Made by a program: the position numbers and the translations under genes. Of a stretch of DNA of 7,069 nt, positions 5,042 through 7,069 are shown in pieces (the first letter of the stretch is position 1; each line of letters opens with the position of its first letter). The stretch comes from Gammaproteobacteria bacterium (GTDB taxonomy: Bacteria; Pseudomonadota; Gammaproteobacteria; UBA12402), in contig JANQHY010000085.1 of the NCBI GenBank assembly GCA_028282395.1, forward strand, positions 1-7,069, given 5' to 3'. The notes under the pieces are model-generated. The model worked only from the letters and a program-made list of their open reading frames with translations. It was not told the DNA's origin and did no database searches.

Positions 5042-6364
5042 TTACTTGTTATCAGAGATGATTAACCTTTTTTTATTCTTTAATAGAATCAGAATTGCCA
5101 CTAATGATAAAACTGCCGCTGACATTAAATAAAACGCCGATGCAGCTCGATTATGCATATGATGAACTAGCAATGCGCCCATTAGTGGCGCAGCACCACC
5201 AAACAGGGCAAAACCAATATTGAACCCTAAAGCAATAACAGTGTATCTGACCTTAACCGATGCCAGAGTGACAATCAGTCCGGGGAACGGTCCCTCATAC
5301 ATTGCCAACATCATTGTTAAGAAAAACTGAGCGGCTATTAATAGGAGCCAGCCATTCTGTTTCGTCATCAACATAATTGGATAACTAAAAAGTAAGAAAC
5401 AGATAGCACCGAATGGAATCATACGCATTCTACCAATGAAGTCTGAAAGATAACCAAAAAGTATCATAGAAAAGATCATAATCAGCAACATCAATGTATT
5501 CAAATCCAATCCTTTAGATAACGCAACATGATGATACTGATTTATCGATTGTGGGAAATAGTAAAAGATAAAAACCACACCTGCTGCTGGCATCGCTGCC
5601 AAACAAGCCACCATTAACACAGCAGACTTATGGTAGAGGAAAACCTCCCTGACAGGAGAATTTTCACCATCACTACCTTCATTTATTACCCCAGCTTTTT
5701 TAGCCTGAGAAAATTCTATTGATTCCGGCATAAATGCTCTAAGAATAAACACTACCAAACCAAAACCAATACCAATGACATAGGCCAACCGCCAACCCCA
5801 ATCTAGCAGTTGTGATTGCGACAGCAGGCTAGTTAATAGTGCGACAATGGCGGACCCCAATAAGGTCCCAACAATTGTCATTGACCAAGTAGCACTACCA
5901 TACAAGCCATAACGTTTATGCGTCACTGATTCCAGTACATAAACAAACGATCCTGTTGTTTCTCCTCCCGCAGATATTCCTTGTACAATACGAAATATTA
6001 ATAGCAAGAGAGGCGCCATGGAGCCAATCGTTTTATAAGTTGGCAAGAATGCCATAATTAACATCGTGACATTCATCATAAAAATTGACAGCACCAAAGC
6101 CGCTTTACGCCCCAGATTGTCTCCAATATAGCCATATAGGATAGAGCCGATTGGTCTAGACAGATAACTGGCAAAAAAAATGGAGTACGTTAATATTAAT
6201 GCCAACCAATGCTTCTGTTTCACAAAAAAAAGTTGGGCAAAGACTGGGGCCAAGTGACCATAAATGGCAAAATCATACCATTCAACTACTGTTCCCAACG
6301 CTCCGAGAAAATAGATCAGTAGCGTTGTGTTATGACGATACTTCATTTGTAACGGCTGGCGCAT
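5042..6364 (-). CDS. MHS-family (ProP-like) MFS transporter
   Basis: This 440-residue inner-membrane protein has the usual 12 hydrophobic segments of the major facilitator superfamily, metabolite:H+ symporter group, which includes ProP and related osmolyte or organic-acid transporters. Diagnostic motifs are VVEWYDFAIYG in TM1 (26-36), the loop 2-3 signature GYIGDNLGRKAAL (78-90), RIVQGISAGGETTGS at TM4 (125-139) and the second-half signature GYLSDFIGRMR (304-314). A charged central loop (about 218-240) separates the two halves. Length and motif order are normal, so it is probably functional. The substrate cannot be told from the sequence; proline/betaine is one option among several carboxylates and zwitterions. 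The ATG at 6364 has AAGGA 6 bases upstream, favouring it over M7. It stands alone apart from the short RpnS-like gene behind it. The MATE gene lies 255 bases upstream on the same strand. Confidence 0.93.
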   Translation of the reverse strand: MRQPLQMKYRHNTTLLIYFLGALGTVVEWYDFAIYGHLAPVFAQLFFVKQKHWLALILTYSIFFASYLSRPIGSILYGYIGDNLGRKAALVLSIFMMNVTMLIMAFLPTYKTIGSMAPLLLLIFRIVQGISAGGETTGSFVYVLESVTHKRYGLYGSATWSMTIVGTLLGSAIVALLTSLLSQSQLLDWGWRLAYVIGIGFGLVVFILRAFMPESIEFSQAKKAGVINEGSDGENSPVREVFLYHKSAVLMVACLAAMPAAGVVFIFYYFPQSINQYHHVALSKGLDLNTLMLLIMIFSMILFGYLSDFIGRMRMIPFGAICFLLFSYPIMLMTKQNGWLLLIAAQFFLTMMLAMYEGPFPGLIVTLASVKVRYTVIALGFNIGFALFGGAAPLMGALLVHHMHNRAASAFYLMSAAVLSLVAILILLKNKKRLIISDNK

Positions 6365-6370
6365 AGTTAA

Positions 6371-6375
6371 TCCTT
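6371..6375 (-). promoter_or_regulatory. Shine-Dalgarno of MHS transporter
   Basis: AAGGA on the minus strand lies 6 bases before the ATG at 6364 and decides between that start and the second methionine six codons later. Confidence 0.65.
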
Positions 6376-6376
6376 A

Positions 6377-6427
6377 TCAATAGTCATTATCGATGTCTTT
6401 AAAGGCTATCCGGAAAGGTCTACTCAT
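6377..6427 (-). pseudogene. Possible N-terminal remnant of a REP-associated (RAYT) transposase
   Basis: The minus strand reads MSRPFRIAFKDIDNDY and then a stop. The first nine residues match the characteristic M[AS]RPxRI[AE][FY] opening of RAYT/Y1 transposases, which normally continues PGAxYHV. The match ends after residue 9, and no HUH motif is present. This would be a decayed stub between the MATE and MHS genes. The match is short, so chance cannot be excluded. Confidence 0.3.
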
Positions 6428-6619
6428 CTGATAAAACAGTAGAAGTCTAGCATCGACCGTGTTGCCCAATGTGGTAGAATTATACATCAAGACGAAGAAG
6501 AAAAACAAGGCGGTCTCATCGATGATCTTTGGGGTGTGAGCGGCCTTACCCCTTATTGCCCATTATCCATTTTTTACCTCCTCTAAAGAGGAATTTTCAA
6601 ATGAAGAATTTAAAGAAAG

Positions 6620-7069
6620 CTATTTACTCCCAGCTAACATAAAGTTACGTTTAATTTTACGGAGAAACAGTCCTGCTAACAGAAACGTACTAAGAATCAG
6701 CCCTGCCAGCATACCAAGACGTACGCCAATTGGCCCCATATGCAAACCATAGCCGAGGACGGCCGCCATCGGAATAGCAACTAGCCAAAATCCGAATACC
6801 GAACAGAACATTGATAAGCGCGTATCACCAATACCACGCAACAACCCAGCAAGTGAGAATTTAATCAAGTCAAGAAGTAATGCCATAATAACAATATAGA
6901 GGAATTGCTGCGCTAGCTGTTTAATTGCTGCTGTGGTTGATGCATGAAAAAATAGTGCAATAAAACTATTAGGCTTTAGTAATAACCATAGCAGTAGCGG
7001 CAACATCATTGCTAAACCAACTATTAGTGCTCTACTCAATAAATAAATAAAATCAGCAGGCGTTTTAAG
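6620..7069 (-). CDS. MATE-family multidrug efflux protein, C-terminal part
   Basis: This is the C-terminal 149 residues of a multi-pass membrane protein whose N-terminus lies beyond the right edge; the frame is open through 7069. The segment LLRGIGDTRLSMFCSVFGFWLVAIPMAAVLG, with LRGxGDTR followed by a hydrophobic helix, is the typical late signature of MATE (DinF/NorM-type) Na+ or H+ driven drug exporters. MGPIGVRLGMLAGLILST then matches the next helix. The protein ends with a basic tail (RKIKRNFMLAGSK) and TAG. Four hydrophobic segments are visible, as expected for the last third of a 12-helix transporter of about 450 residues. The TTG at 7039 is internal and not a start. Substrate is unknown. 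No clear rho-independent terminator follows. Confidence 0.87.
   Translation of the reverse strand, partial: LKTPADFIYLLSRALIVGLAMMLPLLLWLLLKPNSFIALFFHASTTAAIKQLAQQFLYIVIMALLLDLIKFSLAGLLRGIGDTRLSMFCSVFGFWLVAIPMAAVLGYGLHMGPIGVRLGMLAGLILSTFLLAGLFLRKIKRNFMLAGSK

Larger units (their letters stand above)
6365..6619. other. Intergenic region between MATE and MHS genes
   Basis: No complete gene is visible. The stretch contains the RAYT-like stub, the transporter's ribosome site, a GGGGT/ACCCC pair at 6531-6535 and 6548-6552, and a short palindrome CCTCTAAAGAGG at 6579-6590. The minus strand also has an AGGAGGT followed by a five-codon frame at 6553-6570. A plus-strand frame through 6470-6580 looks peptide-like but matches nothing I recognise. 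It may be the debris of an old insertion. Confidence 0.35.

Noticed and set aside
6579..6590. Palindrome CCTCTAAAGAGG as terminator of the MATE gene
   Set aside because: The stem is only about 4-5 bp and no T-run follows on the minus strand.
6601..6642. Thirteen-codon plus-strand frame preceded by AGAGGA
   Set aside because: It is too short to support and partly antisense to the MATE gene end.

Overview
The window looks like an accessory region of an AT-rich gammaproteobacterium. The ProP-type MHS transporter, FimB/FimE-like recombinases and Rpn (PD-(D/E)XK transposase/nuclease) remnants together suggest a Legionellales-like, possibly host-associated, genome. That taxonomic guess rests on gene content only and is of modest confidence.

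The left 4.2 kb is an inverted duplication of one three-gene module. Reading rightwards from the left edge are a FimB/FimE-type tyrosine recombinase (N-terminus outside the window), a small exported four-cysteine protein and a GH25 lysozyme-like muramidase. Reading leftwards from 4201 are the same three genes again: recombinase, exported four-cysteine protein, GH25. The two modules meet tail to tail, and their GH25 genes overlap by 21 bp at the 3' ends. The recombinase 3' ends and the promoter-like DNA behind them form near-identical inverted repeats (90 of 95 bases at 351-445 / 3495-3589). The cargo genes are clearly diverged paralogues. The right GH25 copy is out of frame with its own Shine-Dalgarno and ATG at an A7 run; the left copy has an in-frame A6 at the homologous place.

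Neither GH25 has a signal peptide, whereas the gene directly upstream of each encodes a Sec-exported, probably disulfide-bonded periplasmic protein. This is the arrangement expected of a peptidoglycan-hydrolase effector or toxin with a periplasmic immunity protein or lysozyme inhibitor, carried on a recombinase-linked module. The functional pairing is inference; the architecture is seen directly.

The middle (4202-5061) holds the upstream region of the second recombinase and two separate C-terminal fragments of Rpn-family proteins. Each fragment has a conserved internal Shine-Dalgarno plus ATG, like the intragenic RpnS antitoxin starts. Between them lies a cluster of three perfect-stem hairpins.

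The right part (5042-7069) is ordinary: a complete MHS/ProP-like transporter and, entering from the right edge, the C-terminal part of a MATE efflux protein, both on the minus strand. The 255-bp gap between them contains a short peptide resembling the start of a REP-associated (RAYT) transposase and a few small hairpins.
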